Under the pieces are notes generated by a model, which did not search any database, had not been told where the DNA came from, and was given only the letters and a program-made list of their open reading frames with translations. Source: JBBQLG01 sp038327655 (lineage in GTDB: Bacteria > Bacteroidota > Bacteroidia > Cytophagales > Spirosomataceae). Taken from it: a DNA stretch of 64,000 nt. The position numbers and the translations under genes are program-made. The DNA is taken from NCBI GenBank assembly GCA_038327655.1, contig JBBQLG010000009.1:1-64000 (forward strand), written 5' to 3'. Below, piece by piece: positions 44,829 through 52,610 of this stretch; position 1 is the first letter of the stretch, and each line of letters opens with the position of its first letter.

Positions 44829-45371
44829 TTATCGCCCGCTGAGTGGTACCCGGATGGTATCGGTCTCGATGACGTTGCTGACGTTGAGCGCACGGTCGCG
44901 GACGCGGATCTGAAACTTAACCGTGGCCGTCCGGTAGCCCGTCTGGTAAAAGAATTTCTGGCTGAAATCGAGCGTTCCTTCAATGGCTCCCTTCTGGCCG
45001 TCTTTGGTCAGGCGGGGAAAAAACAGTTTGTTGTTACCCGCCAGAATCAGTTCAGTGAATTTACCATTGGCAAACTCAAACGTCCGCAGTTCGTAGTTAC
45101 CCCATGTTTCGGCCCCGAAAACCTGTCTGATGCGGGCGGTATCACTGGTGTTCTCGCCCAGATCGCCGTCACCATCCTGAAAACCGATGGTTACCACTAA
45201 GGAGTCGCGTCGGGATTGCCCTACCCCCGTGCCCGCAGCCTGCTGGTACGGAAATAAACCCTTGAAACTGACAGCGGGGGTTTTGCTGTAATCCGGCTCA
45301 CTGACGCAGGCTGAAACAACAAGGATCAGTCCGGCCAGAAGGCCTATCGGGTGAATTAGTTGACGTTGCAT
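44829..45371 (-). CDS. Hypothetical lipoprotein
   Basis: A 180-residue SPII lipoprotein with lipobox LVVSAC (Cys about 22) and a beta-rich mature part containing a DGDGDLGENTSDTARIRQVFG calcium-site-like segment (shown in part; about 68-88). It ends with an Ig-like VKFQIRVRDRALNVSN stretch. No named family recognised; similar lipoproteins are widespread in Cytophagales. An upstream in-frame extension of 35 codons overlaps the start region of the divergent LuxE-like gene and is rejected. Confidence 0.75.
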   Translation of the reverse strand: MQRQLIHPIGLLAGLILVVSACVSEPDYSKTPAVSFKGLFPYQQAAGTGVGQSRRDSLVVTIGFQDGDGDLGENTSDTARIRQVFGAETWGNYELRTFEFANGKFTELILAGNNKLFFPRLTKDGQKGAIEGTLDFSQKFFYQTGYRTATVKFQIRVRDRALNVSNVIETDTIRVPLSGR

Positions 45372-45434
45372 GGTGTTGTAAACAGACTTTCGATCTAAAA
45401 ATAGTTGGTTATTTTGGGCGTTTCTCTGTTTCAA

Positions 45435-46565
45435 ATGCCGGACGCTGCGGCTCAGCGCCGGGTACTTCGCGAACAAATTCTATCGGTCACCGCTGATACG
45501 TTCGAAGCACTGGCGTTAGCGGTTTTCCGGTATCAGGCCACGTTTAATCCGGTATATCGGCAGTACATTCAGTACCTCGGCACCGCACCCGAAACCATCA
45601 CGACACTGCACCAAGTGCCGTTTATGCCTATTGACTTCTTTAAGCGACATACCGTCACTACCGGAGCCATAACACCCGCCCTGACCTTTGCCAGCAGCGG
45701 CACCACCGGAGCGGAGCAGACCAGCCAGCACATTGTGGCCGATACGGACCTGTACGATGCGGTCAGTATCCGGATTTTTGAAGAGGCTTATGGCCCCCTC
45801 GCCAATTTTCACATTCTGGCCCTGCTACCGTCTTATCTTGAACGAAATAACTCGTCGCTGGTATATATGGTTCAGCGATTTATGGCCCGCAGCGAAGCCG
45901 CTCGTACCCACCCCACCGGGCAGTCGGGTTTTTACCTCAATAACGTAGACGAACTGACGACGACACTCCGCCAAATCACCCGGTCGGGAGATACCCGGAA
46001 CATCCTGCTCATCGGCGTTACGTTTGGCCTGCTCGACTGGGCCGAGTCAGGTCGGGCCACGCTTGGTCAGGCCACGCCTGGTAGTGACCTGACGTTTCTG
46101 GGGCAGAACGCCCGGCTGGTAGTCATGGAAACGGGTGGGATGAAAGGACGACGAAAAGAGTTACTGCGCGAAGAAGTACATGCCATTTTGACGGAGCGGC
46201 TGGGCGTTTCGGCCATCCACTCCGAATACGGCATGACCGAACTCCTGTCGCAGGCGTATTCGCCGGGCGAGGGCGTTTTCTACCCCGGTGCCACCATGCG
46301 TATTTTCCTGCGTGACATTAACGACCCATTCGACATTATCCCCGCGAGTGAGCACCGCAACGGCGAGCGTCGCACCGGGTCACGCCAGACCGGCGAGCGT
46401 CGCACTGGGGGCATCAATGTGGTCGATCTGGCGAACCTGGACTCCTGCGCCTTTATCGAAACGCAGGATTTGGGGCAATATGAAGCCGGTAAACCCGGCG
46501 CGTTCCGGGTGATTGGCCGGTTCGATAACTCCGACGTACGGGGCTGCAATCTGATGGTATTATAA
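45435..46565 (+). CDS. LuxE/PaaK-like acyl-protein synthetase
   Basis: A 376-residue protein of the ANL-related LuxE family, which activates an acyl or aryl acid as an adenylate. Visible marks: PFMPIDFFKRH (about 64-74), the P-loop-like FASSGTTGAEQTSQH (about 86-100), a VMETGGMKGRR segment (about 232-242), SEYGMTELLSQAY (about 263-275) and a C-terminal RVIGRFDNSDVRGCNLM. In Bacteroidota such genes often belong to surface-polysaccharide or aryl-polyene-like loci. Two short in-frame tandem duplications are present (46050-46079, 46361-46405), the second giving an arginine-rich ERRTG repeat between conserved motifs. Confidence 0.85.
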   Translation: MPDAAAQRRVLREQILSVTADTFEALALAVFRYQATFNPVYRQYIQYLGTAPETITTLHQVPFMPIDFFKRHTVTTGAITPALTFASSGTTGAEQTSQHIVADTDLYDAVSIRIFEEAYGPLANFHILALLPSYLERNNSSLVYMVQRFMARSEAARTHPTGQSGFYLNNVDELTTTLRQITRSGDTRNILLIGVTFGLLDWAESGRATLGQATPGSDLTFLGQNARLVVMETGGMKGRRKELLREEVHAILTERLGVSAIHSEYGMTELLSQAYSPGEGVFYPGATMRIFLRDINDPFDIIPASEHRNGERRTGSRQTGERRTGGINVVDLANLDSCAFIETQDLGQYEAGKPGAFRVIGRFDNSDVRGCNLMVL

Positions 46566-46567
46566 AC

Positions 46568-46652
46568 ACAGTATTTTGCCATCCTGAGGAACGAAGGATC
46601 CTGGCTGCCAAATTTCTAAGATCCTTCGTCCCTCAGGATGACAAAATACTGT
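46568..46652. repeat. Palindromic CCTGAGG/GAAGGATC repeat
   Basis: About 33 bases at each end are near-perfect inverted copies (ACAGTATTTTG...ATCCTGAGG...AAGGATC; two mismatches) around a spacer of about 19 bases. I recognise the CCTGAGGAACGAAGGATC unit as a dispersed intergenic repeat in Bacteroidota. It fills the gap between the convergent LuxE-like and response-regulator genes and may act as a terminator for both. Confidence 0.85.
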
Positions 46653-46664
46653 ATTCACATTTAT

Positions 46665-47816
46665 TTACGCGTGCTGCCGGACGTCGTCCAGCGTGATATC
46701 GTCGCCACACATAATCACTAACCGCTCGATCACGTTGCGCAGTTCGCGGACGTTTCCCGTCCAGGGCAGCGACTGTAAATGCGCCATGGCGTCGGGTTCG
46801 ATTTTCTTCAGCGGGTCACCGTATTCGTCGGCGATGTCCTGAAAAAACTTTTCGGCCAGCAGGGGAATGTCCGACCGGCGTTCGGCCAGCGGGGGCACGT
46901 TGATGACGATTACGCTCAGGCGGTGGAACAAATCTTCGCGGAAATTACCGTTGATGATCTCCTGGCGCAGGTCTTTGTTGGTAGCGGCAATTACCCGCAC
47001 GTTCACCTTGATTTCCTTGTCACCCCCCACGCGGGTGATTTTACTTTCCTGCAACGCCCGCAGCACTTTAGCCTGCGCCGACAGGCTCATGTCGCCAATC
47101 TCGTCCAGAAACAGCGTGCCACCGTCGGCCTGCTCAAACTTACCGATGCGTCGGCTGCTGGCCCCGGTAAAGGCGCCTTTTTCGTGACCGAACAGTTCGC
47201 TTTCGATCAGTTCGCCGGGAATGGCCGCACAGTTCACCTCGATCAGGGACTGACTGGCACGGCTGCCTTTTTCGTGAATACCTTTCGCCACCATTTCCTT
47301 GCCCGCGCCGTTGGCACCGGTGATGAGTACCCGTGCTTCGGTAGCGGCCACGCGGTTGATGGTGTCTTTTACCTTGCGGATGGGTGGGGAGTCGCCAACG
47401 ATTTCGTTGATTTTATAGATGCGCTTTTTGAGCGTTTTCGTCTCCTGCATCAACTTGGAGCGGTCGATGGCATTGCGCACCGTTACCAGCAACCGGTTCA
47501 GGTCGGGGGGTTTGGTAATGAAATCGAAGGCTCCGCGCTTAGTCGCTTCGACCGCATTCTCGACGTTGCCGAACGCCGAAATCATCACGAACTGAGTGCC
47601 TTTACCGGCCTCGCCCGATTTCAGCAGCACGTCGAGGCCATCCATTTTGGGCATCTTGATGTCGCAGAGGGCCACATCGTAAGTCCCTTTCAAAATCATG
47701 TCCAACCCCTCCTCGCCGTCTTTAGCCTCGTCTACGTCGTAGCCCTCGTATTCCAGAATATCGCGCAGGGCGGCCCGGATGCTCTTTTCGTCATCAACAA
47801 TGATGAGCTTGGCCAT
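46665..47816 (-). CDS. NtrC-type sigma-54 response regulator lacking a DNA-binding domain
   Basis: A 383-residue two-domain regulator. Receiver domain 1-120 with phospho-acceptor Asp52 (in CDIKMPKMDG), and AAA+ domain about 138-375 with Walker A GANGAGKE (167-174), GAFTGA loop (214-219) for sigma-54 contact, Walker B LFLDEIGD (about 232-239) and arginine fingers in FREDLFHRL. The protein ends directly after the GNVRELRNVIERL sensor II helix and a short tail, so the usual Fis-type HTH is absent. It may activate sigma-54 promoters without specific DNA binding, or have lost its end. The palindromic repeat begins 12 bases after its stop. No kinase is adjacent. Confidence 0.9.
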   Translation of the reverse strand: MAKLIIVDDEKSIRAALRDILEYEGYDVDEAKDGEEGLDMILKGTYDVALCDIKMPKMDGLDVLLKSGEAGKGTQFVMISAFGNVENAVEATKRGAFDFITKPPDLNRLLVTVRNAIDRSKLMQETKTLKKRIYKINEIVGDSPPIRKVKDTINRVAATEARVLITGANGAGKEMVAKGIHEKGSRASQSLIEVNCAAIPGELIESELFGHEKGAFTGASSRRIGKFEQADGGTLFLDEIGDMSLSAQAKVLRALQESKITRVGGDKEIKVNVRVIAATNKDLRQEIINGNFREDLFHRLSVIVINVPPLAERRSDIPLLAEKFFQDIADEYGDPLKKIEPDAMAHLQSLPWTGNVRELRNVIERLVIMCGDDITLDDVRQHA

Positions 47817-48120
47817 ATAGGTGTGTTATCAAAAATGGGTTAACGGTTATGTGATTTCGGCTGTTAAGTAACGCTATACACCACGCGGACGCAAGCCAGC
47901 CACCTGTTTTTCGTCTGAAATCTACATTTTTCTGCCCGAAATCAGGTGTGGTTTTTACCACATACTGTCAGGCCATCAATATAGATACACAGCCAGGTCG
48001 TTTATTTACTTACGACCGTCAACCTGAAGAATATGCCACCGGTTAGCCAAATCCTCATTTTCTGGCCTAAATTTTGATAATTTATCGGTAGTTCGTAAAC
48101 TCTTGCTTAACTACCCTGTC
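47817..48120. other. Divergent intergenic region between the sigma-54 regulator and a haloperoxidase gene
   Basis: About 300 bases without an evident gene. It holds a small hairpin, TGTGGT-TTTT-ACCACA, at 47947-47962. No clear TAnnTTTG box or -24/-12 sigma-54 promoter (GG-N10-GC) was found on either strand. Confidence 0.5.
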
Positions 48121-49506
48121 ATGCGTTTTCCGCTCCTGAAAACGGGTTTTATCGCTACGGTCATTACTGCCCTCATCGTAGGCTGTAGTGCCAAAAATTC
48201 CGCGCCCGTAACCCCGGCACCCACTCAGCCACTGGGTACTCCGCTGACGACTTTACCGGCAGACGTTGCGGTGACGTGGGCCAACATGTCGCTCCGCATA
48301 ACGGCCAAAACCCTCAGCAACACCCCCACCTATGCATCGCGGGCGTTCGGTTATCTCGGTCTGGGCATGTACGAAGCAACCGTATATGGCATTCCCGATC
48401 ACCAGTCGCTGGCGGGTCAGCTAACGGATCTGACGAAACTGCCCCGGCCCGAAATCGGTAAGGTGTACGACTGGTCGGTGAGTCTGAACGCCTGCGAGGC
48501 AAGCCTGTTGAAGAATCTCTACCCCCACGCCCCCGCCAATCAGTTAGCGGCCGTTGACTCGCTGGAAACGGCCCTGCAAGAGCGACTCACCCGGTCGGTT
48601 GCTACGGATGTCGTCGCCCGCTCGGTCAGTTTTGGGAAAGCCATTGCCGATGCGCTGTTCGAGTGGTCGAAAACAGATGGGGGGTATGAGGGCTATAAAA
48701 ACCCGTTTCCCACCGATTATAAATTACCCACCGGCGAAGGCTATTGGGTAGCCCCGACAGATGGTCAGGTGGCCACGGCACGGGCACTGCACCCCCGCTG
48801 GGGCAACAACCGCACCTTTGCAGCGGCTAATGCCGCCCTGCCCATTCCTAAAATGCCGGCCACGTTTTCGCGCGATCCAGCCTCCGATTACTACAAAATG
48901 TACAAGGCGGTTTACGACCAGAAAAAGCAGTTGACACAAGCCGACAAAGAGGCCGCCATCTGGTGGTCGGACGATCCCAGCCAGACGTTTACGCCACCGG
49001 GCCACTCGTATAACCTCGCCACGATTGCGATCAGAACAAAAGGAGGTACGCTGGCGCAGGCCGTTGAAACCTACGCCCGTGCGGGAATGGCCGTAGCCGA
49101 TGCCTTTATCTGCTGTTTCAAATGCAAATACACCTACGTGAACGAACGGCCGTCGTGGTACATCCGGCTTAATGTAGAACAATACTGGAGTCCGTTCTGG
49201 CCCGAACCACCCTTTCCGGGGTTTCCGTCGGGGCATTCCACGCAGGGGGCTGCCACCGCTACGGTGCTTGCGGACTTGTACGGTACGGTTCACTTTACCG
49301 ACGATTCACACGTGGGTCGCCCGAGCGATGCGGTACGGAATGTAGACTTTAAGGCGCGGTCGTTCAACTCCTTCTGGGAAGCCGCCGAGGAGTCGGGCTG
49401 GTCGCGGATTCTGGGTGGTATTCACACGCAGCAGGACAATGAAGTCGGCTTGAACGAAGGCAAAAAAATTGGGGGCAGCATCAATAGCCTGGTATGGAAG
49501 AAGTAA
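48121..49506 (+). CDS. Vanadium-dependent haloperoxidase/PAP2 family lipoprotein
   Basis: A 461-residue SPII lipoprotein (lipobox LIVGC, Cys22) with the alpha-helical PAP2/vanadium haloperoxidase fold. The vanadate or phosphate site is complete: KYTYVNERPSW (about 339-349), FPSGHSTQGA (about 371-380) and GWSRILGGIHTQQD (about 434-447) with Arg and His in place. It may oxidise halides with peroxide or act as a phosphatase. An in-frame ATG six codons earlier is possible, but MRFPLLKTGF gives the better signal peptide. A hairpin terminator follows. Confidence 0.87.
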   Translation: MRFPLLKTGFIATVITALIVGCSAKNSAPVTPAPTQPLGTPLTTLPADVAVTWANMSLRITAKTLSNTPTYASRAFGYLGLGMYEATVYGIPDHQSLAGQLTDLTKLPRPEIGKVYDWSVSLNACEASLLKNLYPHAPANQLAAVDSLETALQERLTRSVATDVVARSVSFGKAIADALFEWSKTDGGYEGYKNPFPTDYKLPTGEGYWVAPTDGQVATARALHPRWGNNRTFAAANAALPIPKMPATFSRDPASDYYKMYKAVYDQKKQLTQADKEAAIWWSDDPSQTFTPPGHSYNLATIAIRTKGGTLAQAVETYARAGMAVADAFICCFKCKYTYVNERPSWYIRLNVEQYWSPFWPEPPFPGFPSGHSTQGAATATVLADLYGTVHFTDDSHVGRPSDAVRNVDFKARSFNSFWEAAEESGWSRILGGIHTQQDNEVGLNEGKKIGGSINSLVWKK

Positions 49507-49510
49507 ACAT

Positions 49511-49560
49511 CGGAAACGCCGGGTTGAGAGAGCTGCGGCCGTTTCAACCCGGTGTTTCCG
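49511..49560. terminator. Hairpin terminator between convergent genes
   Basis: CGGAAACGCCGGGTTGA and its near-complement TCAACCCGGTGTTTCCG flank a 16-base loop. The stem overlaps the last codons of the small Spy-like membrane gene on the other strand. It probably ends the haloperoxidase transcript. Confidence 0.7.
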
Positions 49561-49975
49561 TTGTTGGGCCGGTTGGGGCAGCGGTGTCGGGTGTTGGCTG
49601 ACCGGGTTGCTCTGACTGGCGACCGAAACGGCTCCGCCCACCGCGTTCTCCGCAACGGCTCCACTTCTGGCGCATGGCTTCCCGCTGTTCCGGCGTCAGC
49701 GTCTGCCAGCGTTCGGTCATTTTCTGTTTCCAGTGCTTACGGCCCGGCCCGCCACCGCCAAAACCCGGCCGGCCCCAGGGACCGCGAAAGCCGCCAAACA
49801 GCAGCCGCGACAAGGCCAGTAAACCGATTGCCTGCCCGAAACTGATGGCTTTTACCCCCAGAATAGCGGGCAACAGGGCATTCCACAGGCTCATGACGGC
49901 AAAACCCGCCAGGCCGATAAAGAGTAGTGCAAAGGCCAGAAACCGTAGTCCGCGCCGTAACCAGAATCCTTTCAT
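49544..49975 (-). CDS. Small membrane protein with Spy/CpxP-like LTxEQ motif
   Basis: A 143-residue protein with two N-terminal hydrophobic helices (about 10-30 and 32-60), a glycine-rich GGFRGPWGRPGFGGGGPGRKH linker (about 61-80, shown in part), a helical LTPEQREAMRQKWSRC (about 92-107) and a proline/threonine-rich tail. The LTPEQR helix resembles the repeat of Spy/CpxP-type periplasmic stress proteins. It follows an ECF sigma gene, with a 25-bp perfect inverted repeat between them, so it may be a membrane sensor or target of that sigma factor. Function inferred only from context. Confidence 0.7.
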   Translation of the reverse strand: MKGFWLRRGLRFLAFALLFIGLAGFAVMSLWNALLPAILGVKAISFGQAIGLLALSRLLFGGFRGPWGRPGFGGGGPGRKHWKQKMTERWQTLTPEQREAMRQKWSRCGERGGRSRFGRQSEQPGQPTPDTAAPTGPTTETPG

Positions 49976-49991
49976 TGTGTTGGTAGTTAGT

Positions 49992-50063
49992 GGCTGGTGG
50001 TTCCAATAGCTGCTGACCGCATGGGCGGCCCCGTTAAATCAGCAGCTATTGGAACCACCAGCC
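49992..50063. repeat. Perfect 25-bp inverted repeat downstream of the sigma gene
   Basis: Bases 49992-50016 and 50039-50063 are exact reverse complements (GGCTGGTGGTTCCAATAGCT... arms) with a 22-base loop. The repeat starts 7 bases after the sigma-factor stop and ends 16 bases before the next gene's start. It could be an attenuating hairpin inside the operon or a short palindromic mobile unit. Confidence 0.85.
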
Positions 50064-50070
50064 GTTTAAA

Positions 50071-50676
50071 TCAATCCTCCAGTTCGTCGTATAAATCCTG
50101 TAGTCGTTCGCGGAGGTGCAGCACGGCGTAGCGTTTCCGCGACAACAGGGTATTAACCGATACACCCAGTTCTGCCGACATCTCTTTGAACGATTGCCCG
50201 TCGATTTCGTGCCGCACAAACACGTCGCGCTGTTCAGCAGGCAACTCATCCAGCGCATCGCTGAGGGAATCCATAAACGTTTCGCGGAAAAAATTCCCGT
50301 CCGGGCTATCGTCGGTCGAGACCAGAAAATCGGTCAGCAGCGGGGCCTCCTCCTCATCGGCGTCACCGGCCGAAGACGCATGGAGCGATACAGCTTTCGG
50401 GCGTCGGTACCAGTCGCTGATTTTGTTGCGGGCCACGGCAAAGAGCCACGACGCCACCACCCGCTCAATCGGTTTGGCGAGCCGGTAGGCTTCGGTGAGT
50501 TCGTAGAAAACATCCTGCAACACATCCTCCGCCGTATCGGGGTCGGGCATCCGGCGCCGGATAAAGGCGGACAGGCGACTTCGTTCGCGCGTTACGGTTT
50601 CGCGAATCTGGTCGTCCTGCTGTTTTTGTTCCGTTTCCGTTGGCGGGGTGGTGTATGTCAGTGGTGTTATCGTCAC
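50071..50676 (-). CDS. ECF-type RNA polymerase sigma factor
   Basis: A 201-residue sigma-70 family ECF factor. Region 2 spans about 30-100 (AEDVLQDVFYELTEAY and ASWLFAVARNKISDWYRR), region 4 about 135-200 (LDELPAEQRDVFVRHEIDGQSFKEMSAELGVSVNTLLSRKRYA, in part) with the helix-turn-helix at its end. The start codon is GTG; no ATG is available upstream of region 2 in frame. A linker rich in acidic residues (GDADEEEAPLL) separates the regions. It is followed by a 25-bp inverted repeat and the Spy-like membrane protein, which may be regulator or target. No classical FecR/anti-sigma gene is adjacent. Confidence 0.9.
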   Translation of the reverse strand: MTITPLTYTTPPTETEQKQQDDQIRETVTRERSRLSAFIRRRMPDPDTAEDVLQDVFYELTEAYRLAKPIERVVASWLFAVARNKISDWYRRPKAVSLHASSAGDADEEEAPLLTDFLVSTDDSPDGNFFRETFMDSLSDALDELPAEQRDVFVRHEIDGQSFKEMSAELGVSVNTLLSRKRYAVLHLRERLQDLYDELED

Positions 50677-50938
50677 GTTGGTATACCGTCTCTCTCCGAA
50701 CGGCTTGCTTACACAAGGGTAGTCGGCGATAGAAAGAAAATATTGTAACGAACGTGCCGGAATCAGTCAGTAGAGGGATAAAGGGTCAGGAAAAGGGATG
50801 AACGGCAGGTTTGGCGGTTTACGTTGGTGCTTGCCCTATGGCTGCGTTTCCTGTGGATAAGTATCTTGAGGCTTTAGACTTTTCCGTAGCTTTACATGCA
50901 TACACTTATACAACACCTTCGGCAGGAAAAAACCTCGA

Positions 50939-51451
50939 ATGATTATATACTCAATAACGATTAAAAATCATTTTAAAGCTCTGTCATTCCATATAATCGG
51001 GACTTGTTTAATGGTCTTGGTAGTGGTTTATTTTAAGTATGACCCAACTTTTATAAAAGTTTTTGGAGCATTCTGGATAGCCCTGACTTTACCTGTACTA
51101 TTCTTACACATTGAATATTTTTTAGAAGACAGGTCAAAAGAAGTAGTAGTATCAAAGAAGCAACTAACTGTTAGTAAACAAAATCAAACGATAGTCGATA
51201 AATCATTCGGGGAAACTGTTTGTATTGAAGTTTCATGCTCTAAGAATATTAAGGACTTTGGACTTCCACAATTACCGGTAGAATCTTATTACTATCTTAC
51301 TTTCAACTTTTTAGATGGCAGTTTTTTTACATGCACTAGTTTGATTTTCAGCGATGTAAACGATATCAGACGAGTTTTTAAAGGGGTACCAATTATATAT
51401 AAGTGTGCTTTGTATAATGATATTAAATTCAAGAAGGCAACCGCAAGTTAA
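50939..51451 (+). CDS. Hypothetical membrane protein with bacterial PH-like tail
   Basis: A 170-residue protein with two hydrophobic helices (about 14-33 and 41-60) and a soluble part (about 62-165) of alternating strands that could be a bacterial PH-like domain. No family recognised with confidence. It is much AT-richer than its neighbours, with codon use to match, and stands alone between the sigma operon and egtD, so it looks acquired. A TAGCTTTA near 50891-50898 is a weak -7 candidate. Confidence 0.6.
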   Translation: MIIYSITIKNHFKALSFHIIGTCLMVLVVVYFKYDPTFIKVFGAFWIALTLPVLFLHIEYFLEDRSKEVVVSKKQLTVSKQNQTIVDKSFGETVCIEVSCSKNIKDFGLPQLPVESYYYLTFNFLDGSFFTCTSLIFSDVNDIRRVFKGVPIIYKCALYNDIKFKKATAS

Positions 51452-51629
51452 TTGTATTTTACTTATATAGAAGGATCAGTACGGCTTTGGCGTCTCAAAA
51501 GAAAATCTCTTTACATAAGTACAGTTACACGTCAATTAACCAAAAAGTACAATAGCTAAACGAGTTGTACTTCCGGTTAGTCATTGTACTTTAAGCGGTT
51601 TTACGACTCTACGCTTTCATAGCCGTAAC

Positions 51630-52610
51630 CTACACCTTCCGAAAAATAACGTCGGCGAAGTAGTCTTTCTGGTCACTGAACCAGCCCGCCACGGAAAAAT
51701 CCGTCGCGTCGGCCAATTCAAAAATATTTTTCTTTGAAAACTTACGGGAGATTTCGGTGTGAATGACCTCGGCGTTCTCGAACGAAACGGTCATCTCCAG
51801 CGCCCGAATCTGCACCGTCTGGCCGCACTGACTAACTAAATAACTGCGGGCTTCGCCATTTTCGGGGTTATAGCTTTCGTAGTGCTCAAACTGGTCCAGA
51901 TTAAAATCGGCGTCCAATTCGCGGTTGATCCGCCGGAGCAGGTTCAGATTAAACGCCCTGGTTACGCCCTGCTGATCGCTGTAAGCCGCCTGAATCGTGG
52001 CCGGGTTCTTTTGCAAATCGAAGCCCGTCAGCATCAGGTCGCCGGGCCGGAGCCGGTCAGCAATCTGCCGGTAAAAGTCAATGGCGTCTGCCGAGGCAAA
52101 ATTACCGACGTTGGAACCGAGAAATAGCACCACGTTGCGCCGGTCTGTATTGACGGAGAGCCGTTCCAGGGCATTGAAATAATCGTCGTGCTGCGGCTCG
52201 ACCGAAAGATCCGCGAGTTCATGCCGGAGATCGGCCGCGAGGTTATCCAGGGCATCCACCGAAATGTCGATGGGCACATACGAAAACTGCGCTTTTTGGG
52301 CCAGAAAATGACGCAGCAATATTTTGGTTTTCAGGCCATCGCCCGCGCCGAGTTCGATCAGGCTGAACGGCTCTTTGGGGCCGAATAATGCCAATAAATC
52401 CGCTTTGTGCCGGTCCAGAATTTCGTACTCCGACCGGGTGAGGTAGTACTCCGGCAGGTGCATAATGGCCTGAAACAACCGGCTTCCTTCGGCATCGTAC
52501 AAAAACCGCGACGACAACTGTTTTGGGGTTTGAATCAGTCCGGTGCGGACGTTTTCGGCCAGATCAGCCACATCGGGCTGAATGGCATTCTCGATAGCGT
52601 TACTTTCCAT
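51630..52610 (-). CDS. egtD: L-histidine N-alpha-methyltransferase
   Basis: A 326-residue SAM-dependent enzyme that trimethylates histidine to hercynine, the first step of ergothioneine synthesis. Marks: PKQLSSRFLYDAEGSRLFQAI (in part, about 29-48), YYLTRSEYEIL (about 55-65), the SAM motif LIELGAGDGLKT (about 84-95) and FLGSNVGNF (about 161-169). Its ATG lies 11 bases inside the end of egtB, so the two are translationally coupled. EgtA, EgtC and EgtE are not in the window. Confidence 0.93.
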   Translation of the reverse strand: MESNAIENAIQPDVADLAENVRTGLIQTPKQLSSRFLYDAEGSRLFQAIMHLPEYYLTRSEYEILDRHKADLLALFGPKEPFSLIELGAGDGLKTKILLRHFLAQKAQFSYVPIDISVDALDNLAADLRHELADLSVEPQHDDYFNALERLSVNTDRRNVVLFLGSNVGNFASADAIDFYRQIADRLRPGDLMLTGFDLQKNPATIQAAYSDQQGVTRAFNLNLLRRINRELDADFNLDQFEHYESYNPENGEARSYLVSQCGQTVQIRALEMTVSFENAEVIHTEISRKFSKKNIFELADATDFSVAGWFSDQKDYFADVIFRKV

